The notes under the pieces are model-generated. The model saw only the letters and a program-made list of their open reading frames with translations, was not told the origin of the DNA and made no database searches. The position numbers were made by a program, and so were the translations under genes. From DASUKL01 sp036278755 (lineage in GTDB: Bacteria; Chloroflexota; Limnocylindria; Limnocylindrales; CSP1-4), in NCBI GenBank assembly GCA_036278755.1, contig DASUKL010000006.1, positions 1-20,369 on the forward strand: a DNA stretch of 20,369 bases. Reading direction: 5' to 3'. Below, piece after piece: positions 1-6,566 of the stretch. The stretch's first letter is position 1, and the number at the start of each line of letters is the position of its first letter.

Positions 1-490
1 CGGCCGGCATCGGGATCTGCATCAGGACGACCATGCCCAGGATGCCCACGAGCGAGACCATCGTGGCCGCGGCCGAGCCGATGAGCTTGCCCAGGAGCAC
101 AGCGTAGCGCGAGATGGGGGCCACGAACAGCTCGGCCGTGAAGTCGCTCTCACGCTCCTCGACCAGGTTGTTCACGCCCGCGATCGTGCCCTGGTACATG
201 GAGTTGGCGATCATGCCGATGAGCATCCAGGGCAGGTAGCTGTAGGGCAGCGCGTTGCCGAAGCCCTGGCTGATGCCGTTGCCCATGATGCCGATGAAGA
301 TGATGGGGAAGATGATCGTGACGGCGATCGAGACCGGGCTCTTGATGGCCCGCAGGATCTCGCGCCAGGCGATGGCGAACGTGGCGTTGAGCTCCCGAGC
401 CAGGGTCGAGCCGAGGCCCGGCTCGCCGGCGGCGAGAGGGCGCGGGGCGGCCGAGACGGCCGCGGCGGAGGGCTGGAGTCCGGTGGTCAC
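1..490 (-). CDS. ABC-2 type transporter permease (DrrB-like), partial at window edge
   Basis: Integral membrane subunit of an ABC exporter, partner of the ATPase encoded just upstream. About 163 codons are visible and the frame runs off the left edge. The start is a GTG at 490-488 whose bases overlap the ATPase stop (GTGA), so the pair is translationally coupled. A cytoplasmic N-terminus of about 45 residues precedes a first hydrophobic segment (residues about 49-70, rich in Ile and Phe). The sequence NNLVEERESDFTAELFVAPISR then matches the coupling region typical of ABC-2/DrrB permeases, and a further hydrophobic helix follows before the edge. The substrate cannot be read from sequence; drug, lipid or polyketide export is usual for the family. 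The family call is firm and the transported compound is unknown. Confidence 0.88.
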   Translation of the reverse strand, partial: MTTGLQPSAAAVSAAPRPLAAGEPGLGSTLARELNATFAIAWREILRAIKSPVSIAVTIIFPIIFIGIMGNGISQGFGNALPYSYLPWMLIGMIANSMYQGTIAGVNNLVEERESDFTAELFVAPISRYAVLLGKLIGSAAATMVSLVGILGMVVLMQIPMPA

Positions 491-1440
491 GAGCGGGCCT
501 CCTCGGGCTGGCTGAGGAGGGCCAGGTAGGCCTCCTCCAGGCTGGGTTCGTCGACGCGGAGGGCGGTGAGGGGAACGCGGAGGTCGGCGATGAGCTCCTG
601 GGCCGTGGCCCCCGGATAGGTCACCCGGAGGCGGCCGGACGGTTCCTGGGTGGGCCGCAGGCCCAACCGAGCCAGGTCGGCCAGGAGGGCCGGCCGATCG
701 ACGGCGTCGAGGAGGACCGAGCGGTCGAGCAGCTTCGCCTTCAGCTCGTCGGGCGTGCCGATGACGGCGATGCGGCCATGGTCGATGACGCACACCCGGT
801 CGGCTTCCTCGGCCTCGTCGAGGTAGTGGGTGGTGAGGAAGATCGTCGTCCCGTCAGCGTTGCGGACCGCCCGCAGGTAGTCCCACATGGCCCGCCGGCT
901 GAGCGGGTCGAGGCCCGAACTGGGCTCGTCGAGGAAGAGGACCCCGGGCCGATGCATGAGGCTCCGGATGACCTCGAGCTTGCGCTTCATGCCACCGGAG
1001 AACGTCTTCAGGGGCCGGAACACGTCGTCACCCAGGCCCACCAGTTGGGCCAGCTCCTCGATCCGGTCGCGGTAGCCCTGGGGCATGGCCCGGTAGAGCG
1101 GCCGGTAGGCGTACAGGCCGTAGATGGCGACATGGAGGCGGATGTTCTCCTCGCCCGAGAGATGGAGGTCCACGCTCGGGTTCTGGAAGATGATGCCGAT
1201 GCTCCGGCGGACGGCCTTGGCCTCGCGATCCAGGTCGTGGCCGGCGATGGTGACCGCGCCGCTGGTCTGGGCCAGCATCGTGGTCAGGATGGAGATCGTC
1301 GTCGTCTTGCCCGCCCCGTTGGGGCCGAGGAAGGCGAACAGCTCGCCCCGGCCGACGGCGAAGCTGACGTCGTCGACGGCCGGGTGATCGGACTTCTTAT
1401 AGCGCTTGCTCAGGTGCTCGACGCTGATGATGGGTTCCAT
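487..1440 (-). CDS. ABC transporter ATP-binding protein (DrrA-like)
   Basis: Cytoplasmic ATPase of 317 residues that powers the ABC-2 permease overlapping its 3' end. Visible motifs are Walker A GPNGAGKT (residues 39-46), Q-loop Gln86, signature FSGGM (147-151), Walker B VLFLDE (167-172) and switch His205 in TTHYLDEAE. The C-terminal 80 residues form the extra domain usual in DrrA-type exporters and end in the characteristic PSLEEAYLALL segment. The ATG at 1440 is chosen because GAGGAG lies about eight bases upstream and the ABC fold begins at once (IISVEHLSKRY). The frame stays open much further upstream, but that part is low-complexity and antisense to the neighbouring plus-strand gene. The gene is divergent from the membrane-protein/two-component operon, which may control it. 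Confidence 0.93.
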   Translation of the reverse strand: MEPIISVEHLSKRYKKSDHPAVDDVSFAVGRGELFAFLGPNGAGKTTTISILTTMLAQTSGAVTIAGHDLDREAKAVRRSIGIIFQNPSVDLHLSGEENIRLHVAIYGLYAYRPLYRAMPQGYRDRIEELAQLVGLGDDVFRPLKTFSGGMKRKLEVIRSLMHRPGVLFLDEPSSGLDPLSRRAMWDYLRAVRNADGTTIFLTTHYLDEAEEADRVCVIDHGRIAVIGTPDELKAKLLDRSVLLDAVDRPALLADLARLGLRPTQEPSGRLRVTYPGATAQELIADLRVPLTALRVDEPSLEEAYLALLSQPEEARS

Positions 1441-1506
1441 GGGCCCTGCTCCTCGGACGTGGCGGTGGTATCGAGGCCATCGTCGGGGCGGGCGGTGGAC
1501 CGCTGA

Positions 1507-1553
1507 TGGAGCCCCGACGGGAGGTTCGCCATGCCACCTCCATCGCGGCTCCA
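1507..1553. repeat. Long imperfect inverted repeat in divergent intergenic region
   Basis: TGGAGCCCCGACGGGAGGT (1507-1525) is mirrored by ACCTCCATCGCGGCTCCA (1536-1553). The arms are about 18 bases with two mismatches and one bulge, around a 10-base loop. It sits between two divergent genes, so it is more likely an operator or an RNA hairpin in a leader than a terminator. No T-run follows on either strand. Confidence 0.6.
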
Positions 1554-1605
1554 CAGGTGGCGGCGATGGTTGGTCGTGCCGCGCCGCCCGGCGTCGCCCA
1601 CCGTC

Positions 1606-1630
1606 GAGCCGGCCCATGACCGGCCGGCTC
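1606..1630. promoter_or_regulatory. Perfect 9-bp inverted repeat just upstream of a ribosome binding site
   Basis: GAGCCGGCC (1606-1614) and GGCCGGCTC (1622-1630) are perfect reverse complements separated by seven bases. The repeat ends eight bases before the AAGGAG ribosome binding site (1638-1643) of the gene at 1651. Placement fits an operator or a 5' UTR hairpin, but GC-only palindromes occur by chance in DNA this GC-rich. Confidence 0.45.
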
Positions 1631-1650
1631 AGCTCACAAGGAGTGAACAG

Positions 1651-2217
1651 ATGCGTCGCATCCTGGCCGCGATCCTTCTCGTCGCGGTCGTCGTCTTGAC
1701 CGCCGGCTGGATCGCCGCCAGCGCCTATCAGGCCGGCCTGGCCGCCGGCTCGGCAGCGACCACGACCTCGGTCGCCCCGGGCAGCGTGGTCGTGCCCGTC
1801 CACGGCCTGGGCTGGTGGGGCCTGGGCGGCTTCGGCTGGCCCGTCTTCGGCCTGGGCTTCGGCTTCTTCGGCCTCCTGGGCATCCTGCTCTTCGTCTTCC
1901 TCATCGTCGGCCTCATCCGGTTCGTCGCCTTCGGGGGCCACCACGGCCACGGCTTCGGCGGGCGGCGCGGGGGCTGGGGCGGCCCGGCGGCCGCTTGGGG
2001 CGGGCCGGGTGGCCCGTGGGGCGGTCCGTGGGGCGGTCCCGAGGGTCCGGAGACGGAGGCCCGTGCCGCGCTTCGCAACGCCTTCCGGGGCCCGGGCGCG
2101 GACCGCTTCGCCGAGTGGCATCGCCAGGCCCATGAGGGCGGCGGCCCCGCCGCGGGATCGACCGGCGGATCGACCGCTGAGGCGACAGCCCCCCGGACCG
2201 ACGATCAGGCGGGCTAG
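1651..2217 (+). CDS. Glycine/tryptophan-rich two-helix membrane protein, first gene of a two-component operon
   Basis: Protein of 188 residues with no function I can name. The ATG at 1651 is supported by AAGGAG at 1638-1643, seven bases upstream. Residues 3-24 form a signal-anchor-like helix. A Gly/Phe/Trp-rich stretch follows, with a second hydrophobic helix around residues 64-90. The cytoplasmic-side tail is rich in Gly, Trp, Pro and His (repeats such as GGPWGGPWGGP), then has a short charged segment ending DRFAEWHRQAHEG. The layout (TM, TM, Gly/Trp-rich tail, F/W-x-E-W-H-R-x-A-H motif) resembles small membrane proteins I recall beside response regulators in related bacteria; this is from memory only. 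Its stop TAG is part of a -10-like hexamer for the next gene. A role as accessory or sensor partner of the kinase is inference. Confidence 0.72.
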   Translation: MRRILAAILLVAVVVLTAGWIAASAYQAGLAAGSAATTTSVAPGSVVVPVHGLGWWGLGGFGWPVFGLGFGFFGLLGILLFVFLIVGLIRFVAFGGHHGHGFGGRRGGWGGPAAAWGGPGGPWGGPWGGPEGPETEARAALRNAFRGPGADRFAEWHRQAHEGGGPAAGSTGGSTAEATAPRTDDQAG

Positions 2218-2220
2218 CAT
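2215..2220 (+). promoter_or_regulatory. Putative -10 element TAGCAT of a leaderless promoter for the response regulator
   Basis: TAGCAT lies seven bases before the GTG at 2228, where no Shine-Dalgarno sequence is present. The first three bases are the TAG stop of the preceding gene. That spacing puts the predicted transcript start at or next to the GTG, as in leaderless mRNAs. No convincing -35 element is visible. Confidence 0.45.
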
Positions 2221-2227
2221 CCCCACC

Positions 2228-2968
2228 GTGAGCACCATCCTCGTCGTCGACGACGAGACCAGGATCGTCGAACTCGTGCGTGACTACCTCGAGCACGCCG
2301 GGTTCGGCGTCCTGACCGCAGGCGACGGCGAGACCGCGGTCGAGCTGGCCCGCCGCCAGCCGCCCGACCTCGTCGTCCTCGACCTAGGTCTGCCCGGCCT
2401 CGACGGCCTGGAGGTCACCCGGACCCTCCGCCGCGACTCGAACGTGCCGATCATCATGCTCACCGCCCGCGACGACGAGGTCGACAAGCTGCTGGGCCTC
2501 GAGGTCGGGGCCGACGACTACTTGAGCAAGCCGTTCTCGCCCCGCGAGCTGGTGGCCCGGGTGCGGGCGGTGCTGCGTCGGGCCGAGCCCTCGGCCAGCC
2601 CCAGCGACGTCATCCGCTTCGGCAAGCTGACCATCGACCGGCCTCGCATGCGGACCCAGCTGGCGGGCCGGCCGATCGACCTCACGGCCACCGAGTTCCG
2701 ACTCCTGGCCACCCTGGCCGGCAGCCCGGGCCGCATCTTCACCCGGGCCCAGCTCCTCGACGCCGTCCGGGGCATCGACTTCGAGTCGTATGAGCGGGCC
2801 ATCGACTCGCACATCAAGAACCTCCGCCGCAAGCTCGAGCCGGACCCCCGCGAGCCGCGCTACGTCCTGACGGTCTACGGCGTCGGCTACCGCTTCACCG
2901 ACGACCGTGATGCCGGCGGGGACGGCCCCGGCGGAGCGGGGACGACGTCAGGGGGGACCAATGGCTGA
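2228..2968 (+). CDS. OmpR/PhoB-family response regulator
   Basis: Cytoplasmic DNA-binding regulator of 246 residues. The receiver domain (about 3-115) has the acidic pair Asp8/Asp9, phosphoacceptor Asp52 in VVLDLGLPGLDG, switch Thr79 in MLTA and Lys101 in LSKPF. A winged-helix effector domain (about 128-225) carries the usual LTATEFRLLATLAGSPGR and YGVGYRF signatures. A Gly/Asp-rich tail of about 20 residues follows. The GTG at 2228 is chosen because the receiver fold starts immediately (STILVVDDE). There is no ribosome binding site, but a -10-like TAGCAT lies seven bases upstream, so leaderless translation is likely. The stop overlaps the kinase start by eight bases (ATGGCTGA), so regulator and kinase are translationally coupled. 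Likely targets are the flanking ABC exporters and its own operon (inference). Confidence 0.94.
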   Translation: MSTILVVDDETRIVELVRDYLEHAGFGVLTAGDGETAVELARRQPPDLVVLDLGLPGLDGLEVTRTLRRDSNVPIIMLTARDDEVDKLLGLEVGADDYLSKPFSPRELVARVRAVLRRAEPSASPSDVIRFGKLTIDRPRMRTQLAGRPIDLTATEFRLLATLAGSPGRIFTRAQLLDAVRGIDFESYERAIDSHIKNLRRKLEPDPREPRYVLTVYGVGYRFTDDRDAGGDGPGGAGTTSGGTNG

Positions 2969-4247
2969 GCCACCGGCCCCGAAGCCGAACCCCGACCCGG
3001 GTCCGATGCGCGGCCCGCGCCGGCCCGCACCGCCTCGCCCCCGGGGCTCGATCGGGCGCCCGGCCGATCTGGGGCCCTGGGACCCCAATACCCCCTGGGA
3101 GGACCAGCAGCGCCGCTGGCGGGCCCAGCGGCTGGAGTGGCGGCGGCGCCAGCGGCTCTCGGGGCAGGAATGGCGGGAGATGCAGCAGCGCCTGCGCGCG
3201 GCCCACCGGATGCAGCGGGCGCACCAGCATCGGGCCTGGTATCGGCGGACCGCCGAGCGGGGCTTCGGCTGCCTCTTCGGGCTCCTCTTCCTGGTCTTCG
3301 TGGCCTCCGTCGTCACGGTCGGCGTAGCCGTCCTCTCGGCGGCCGGGCCGCTGCCCGCCCTCATCGTGGCCGCCGTGGTGGTGGTGGCCCTGGTCGTCGT
3401 GGGCCGGAGGTTCGCCCGGGCGGCCTGGACCCTGGATCGCCTGGTGACCGCCGTTCGGGCCGTCGAGTCCGGCGACTATTCGGTCCGCATCCAGCGCACC
3501 CCCCACCAGACGATGCGGGTCGTGCGCGAGCTGAGCCGCGGCTTCGACACGATGGCCGCCCGGCTGGAGGCGGACGAGGAGCAGCGCCGCCTGCTCCTGG
3601 CCGACGTGAGCCACGAGCTTCGCACGCCGCTGACCATCATCGCTGGGCACCTCGAAGCCATCCTCGACGGCGTGCACCCGGCCGATGCCCAGCATCTCCA
3701 GCCCATCCTCGATGAGACGCGGGTCATGGAACGGCTGATCGAGGATCTCCGCACGCTGGCCCTCTCCGAGGCCGGCAACCTGCCCCTCCATCGCGAGCCC
3801 ACCGAGCCCGCGGCGCTGGTGAGCGACATCGTCCGCTCCTTCGGGCCGCAGGCCCAGGCAGCCGGGCTGCACCTGACCGAGGAGGTCGAGGGCGGCCTGC
3901 CCAGCGCCGAGGTGGACCCGGTCCGGATCCGCGAGGTGCTGGCCAACCTCGTGGCCAACGCCATCCGCCACACACCGGCCGCGGGCACCGTCACGGTCAG
4001 CGCGACGCGGGCCCAGGATCGCCTCCGCCTGACCGTCAGCGACACGGGGCGGGGCATCGACCCGACCCTCCTGCCCTATGTCTTCGATCGCTTCGTGAAG
4101 GGCGAACGGTCGCGTGGGTCGGGCCTGGGGCTGGCCATCGCCCGGGGCCTGACGGAGGCGCATGGGGGCGCGATCGCCGTCCGCTCGGAGGCGGGCAGAG
4201 GCACGACGTTCGAGGTCCAGCTGCCCTTCGAGCCGGAGGCGGCCTAG
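2961..4247 (+). CDS. Sensor histidine kinase of intramembrane-sensing layout (BaeS-like catalytic core)
   Basis: Membrane kinase of 428 residues, partner of the regulator it overlaps. An unusual cytoplasmic N-terminus (1-100) is Pro/Arg-rich and then strongly Arg/Gln/Trp-rich (residues 44-98, probably helical). Two membrane helices (about 102-125 and 130-148) are joined by only about five residues, leaving no room for a periplasmic sensor domain. A HAMP domain (about 150-205), HisKA with phosphoacceptor His218 in DVSHELRTPL, and HATPase_c follow. Visible ATP-site motifs are N-box Asn333 in NLVANAIRHTP, G1 DTGRGID (361-367) and G2 RGSGLGLAIA (385-394). A G-rich ribosome binding site (GGGGGG) precedes the ATG. 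Kinases without an extracytoplasmic domain usually sense through the membrane or a partner protein; here the partners could be the membrane protein at 1651 or the neighbouring exporters (inference). Confidence 0.93.
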   Translation: MAEPPAPKPNPDPGPMRGPRRPAPPRPRGSIGRPADLGPWDPNTPWEDQQRRWRAQRLEWRRRQRLSGQEWREMQQRLRAAHRMQRAHQHRAWYRRTAERGFGCLFGLLFLVFVASVVTVGVAVLSAAGPLPALIVAAVVVVALVVVGRRFARAAWTLDRLVTAVRAVESGDYSVRIQRTPHQTMRVVRELSRGFDTMAARLEADEEQRRLLLADVSHELRTPLTIIAGHLEAILDGVHPADAQHLQPILDETRVMERLIEDLRTLALSEAGNLPLHREPTEPAALVSDIVRSFGPQAQAAGLHLTEEVEGGLPSAEVDPVRIREVLANLVANAIRHTPAAGTVTVSATRAQDRLRLTVSDTGRGIDPTLLPYVFDRFVKGERSRGSGLGLAIARGLTEAHGGAIAVRSEAGRGTTFEVQLPFEPEAA

Positions 4248-4263
4248 CCTCGAGCCGCGGGCC

Positions 4264-5388
4264 TCACTGCCAGCGGAAGAAGCGGGCCGAGATGGCGAGG
4301 CAGACGACGAGCCAGCCGGCCAGGATGGCCAGACCCACGGCCAGCGGCACGAAGGGCGATCCCCCGACCATCGTCTGGCGCAGGGCGTCGCCCAGGTAGG
4401 TCAGGGGCAGGATCGTGGCGATGCCCTTCATCCAGGACGGCATGAGGGCGATGGGGAAGAAGATGCCGGACAGGAACATCATCGGCACCTGGACGACCTG
4501 GGTGATGCCGTTGGCCGCCTCCTCGGTGCGGGCGAACGAGGCGATGACGTACCCCAGGGCGATGAACGTCACGGCGCCCAGGAGGACGATGCCGATGATG
4601 AGCGGCCAGCTGCCGGTCACCTCGACCCCCAGAGCGACGATGCCGATGCCCAGGATCAGCGCGGTCTGGGCCAGGGCGATGAGCAGGCGCATCAGGACGT
4701 TGCTGCCGACCAGCGTCCAGCGCGGCAGGGGCGTCGCCCCGAGCCGCTTGAGGATGAGCTTCTCGCGATCCTGGACGAGGGGGATGGCGGCGAAGACGCC
4801 GAGCTGCATGAGGGCCATGGCCAGGATGCTGGGCACGAAGTAGGAGGCGCCGTCGAGCTCACCGGAGCTGCCTTGGAGGGCCTTGCCGGTCACGGTCAGG
4901 ACGGGCGGCCGCCCGGCCAGGGCCTGGTTCACGCCGGTCGCCACGCCGTTCACGATCTGGCTCACCGCGCCGGCCGTGGTCGACTGGCTGGGATCCGTAT
5001 AGAGGACCAGGGCCACCGACCCGGGAGCGGCCGCCTGGTCCCCGGTCGCCGACCGTGCCGCAGCCACGGCCCCGCCGTAGCCCTTGGGCACGACGACCAC
5101 CGCGTCCAGCTGGCCGCCGTGCATGGAATCGAGCGCGGCCGACTCGCCGGTCTGCGGCTTGAGGCTGAGGACCTTGGTGGAGGCGAACGCGTCGTGGAGC
5201 TGCTGGGCGGCGGGCGTGCCGTCGAGGTCGACCCAGCCCAACCGGTAGTCCGGCGTGTTGGAGCCGCCGAAGAGCGTGCCGAAGAGGACCACGAACATGA
5301 CGGGGAAGGCGATGGTCCAGAAGAGGGCCGCCCGGTCGCGGACGAAGCTCTTGATGTTGGCCTCGGTGAGGCGCAGCAGGGCATTCAT
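4264..5388 (-). CDS. ABC-2 type transporter permease
   Basis: Permease of 374 residues for the ATPase encoded four bases upstream. One helix (about 23-42) is followed by a large extracytoplasmic domain (about 43-183) and then five helices (about 184-204, 228-254, 262-285, 300-322 and 346-368). This is the ABC2_membrane_3/YhgE-like plan rather than the compact DrrB plan of the permease at 1-490. The segment QDREKLILKRLGATPLPRW (207-224) is the typical cytoplasmic coupling region. The start is the ATG at 5388, directly after the ATPase stop. The 3' end converges on the histidine kinase gene with 16 bases between stops and no obvious terminator. Efflux of a drug or lipid is likely; the substrate is not deducible. 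Confidence 0.93.
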   Translation of the reverse strand: MNALLRLTEANIKSFVRDRAALFWTIAFPVMFVVLFGTLFGGSNTPDYRLGWVDLDGTPAAQQLHDAFASTKVLSLKPQTGESAALDSMHGGQLDAVVVVPKGYGGAVAAARSATGDQAAAPGSVALVLYTDPSQSTTAGAVSQIVNGVATGVNQALAGRPPVLTVTGKALQGSSGELDGASYFVPSILAMALMQLGVFAAIPLVQDREKLILKRLGATPLPRWTLVGSNVLMRLLIALAQTALILGIGIVALGVEVTGSWPLIIGIVLLGAVTFIALGYVIASFARTEEAANGITQVVQVPMMFLSGIFFPIALMPSWMKGIATILPLTYLGDALRQTMVGGSPFVPLAVGLAILAGWLVVCLAISARFFRWQ

Positions 5389-5392
5389 CGGT

Positions 5393-6370
5393 TCAATCCC
5401 GTAGGGCTCGGCCGGTCAGGTCGAGGAAGACGTCCTCGAGCGTGGCCCGCCGCACGGTGAGGTCGTTGGGCTGGGCGCCCAGAGCCTCGCTGGCGGCCAG
5501 GACAGCTCCGATCGTAGCCGGCACGTCGGCCGTGTAGAGCAGCACCAGCCCATCCTCATGGGCCATGTGGCTGACTCCGGGGAAGGCGGCCATCTGCGCG
5601 TCGTCGAGGCCGTCGACCCGGTCGAAGCGCACGGCCCGCTCGTGGAAGCGGCGCCCGACCAGCTCGTCGACCGTGCCCAGGTCCAGGATGTGACCGTGAT
5701 CCATGATCGCCAGGCGGTCGCAGAGGATCTCGGCTTCGTCCATGTAGTGGGTCGTGAGCAGGATCGACTTGCCCTCGCCCTGGAGGCCCTTGACGAGGTC
5801 CCACAGGGAGCGCCGGGCCGCTGGATCGAGGCCCGTGGTGGGCTCGTCGAGGAAGACCAGCTCGGGATCGTTGACCAGGGCCAGGGCGACCGAGAGGCGC
5901 TGTCGCTGCCCGCCGGAGAGGGTGCGCGTCTGAGCTTCGCGCTTCTCCTCCAGGTCGAGGGCCTTGATGAGGTCGCCCACCGGCAGGTGCCGGGGGAAGA
6001 ACGTGCCGAAGAGCTCGATGAGCTCGCGGACGGTCAGGTGGGGGTACAGCGAGACCGTCTGGAGCTGGACCCCGATGCGGGCCTTGATGCGCTGCCGGTC
6101 GCGGCGGGCGTCGAGCCCCAGGACCGTCAGCTCCCCGCCGTCGGCCTCGCGGATGCCCTCCAGCATCTCGACCGTCGTCGTCTTGCCCGCCCCGTTGGGC
6201 CCGAGGAGCCCGAAGACCTCGCCCCGGCCGACCTCGAAGCTGATGCCGTCGACGGCCGCCAGGGGGCCGTAGTGCTTGGTCAGGTGCTGGACACGGATGA
6301 CTGCGTCCCCGGTGGCGAGGTGTCCGGAGGCGGTCGGAGAAGGGCCCGCGGAGGTGCTTCCCTGCAGCAT
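5393..6370 (-). CDS. ABC transporter ATP-binding protein
   Basis: ATPase of 325 residues for the permease downstream. Motifs are Walker A GPNGAGKT (57-64), signature LSGGQ (151-155), Walker B LVFLDE (171-176) and the switch histidine in TTHYMDEAE. The C-terminal accessory domain ends RRATLEDVFLDLTGR, the hallmark of DrrA/CcmA-type export ATPases. The ATG at 6370 gives a 23-residue Ser/Gly-rich lead before VIRVQHLTKHYG. It has only a weak ribosome binding site, and no nearer ATG or GTG exists in frame. The frame is open to about 6628, but that part would overlap the divergent polyphosphate kinase start and looks non-coding. The gene is transcribed away from ppk; the shared intergenic region holds the promoters. 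Confidence 0.9.
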   Translation of the reverse strand: MLQGSTSAGPSPTASGHLATGDAVIRVQHLTKHYGPLAAVDGISFEVGRGEVFGLLGPNGAGKTTTVEMLEGIREADGGELTVLGLDARRDRQRIKARIGVQLQTVSLYPHLTVRELIELFGTFFPRHLPVGDLIKALDLEEKREAQTRTLSGGQRQRLSVALALVNDPELVFLDEPTTGLDPAARRSLWDLVKGLQGEGKSILLTTHYMDEAEILCDRLAIMDHGHILDLGTVDELVGRRFHERAVRFDRVDGLDDAQMAAFPGVSHMAHEDGLVLLYTADVPATIGAVLAASEALGAQPNDLTVRRATLEDVFLDLTGRALRD

Positions 6371-6432
6371 GCGCAAGCCCGGATGGTGCCACGTCCAGCG
6401 CCTCGGCGCCCGGATGGCGACTGCGCCATGGC

Positions 6433-6438
6433 TAGAAT
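6433..6438 (+). promoter_or_regulatory. Putative -10 element TAGAAT upstream of ppk
   Basis: GGCTAGAAT has the same form as other -10-like hexamers in this window (cTAnnnT). It would place transcription start near 6445 and leave a leader of about 120 bases before the chosen ppk ATG. No -35 match is convincing. Confidence 0.4.
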
Positions 6439-6501
6439 GCTGCTCAGGGGATCGGACAGCGGCCGCCGCCTCGAGGATGGGAGCCGCCCGGATCCCGAAG
6501 G

Positions 6502-6534
6502 CGACCGACCAGTGGACGCCGACCGACCAGTGGA
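6502..6534. repeat. Two-copy 18-bp-period tandem repeat in the ppk leader
   Basis: CGACCGACCAGTGGA occurs at 6502-6516 and again at 6520-6534 with a period of 18 bases. It lies between the candidate promoter and the polyphosphate kinase start. Read in the ppk frame it encodes a duplicated TDQW motif. It could be a paired regulator site, or part of an N-terminal extension if ppk starts at 6477. Confidence 0.6.
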
Positions 6535-6566
6535 AGTCGACCCATGCCCATCTCGCCCAGCCCCCC

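Larger units (their letters stand above)
6371..6566. other. Divergent intergenic region upstream of ppk
   Basis: The 196 bases between the ABC ATPase start and the chosen ppk start hold a -10-like TAGAAT on the plus strand (6433-6438) and a two-copy 18-base tandem repeat (6502-6534). No Shine-Dalgarno sequence precedes the ppk ATG. Part of the region could be coding if ppk begins at the in-frame ATG at 6477. Confidence 0.5.

Noticed and set aside
4248..4263. Terminator between the convergent kinase and permease genes
   Set aside because: The 16-base gap holds no stable hairpin with a T-run on either strand.
4162..5460. A 432-codon plus-strand frame rich in Asp, Gly, His and Gln
   Set aside because: It overlaps the end of the histidine kinase and is antisense to a well-supported ABC permease; the composition is typical of a shadow frame.
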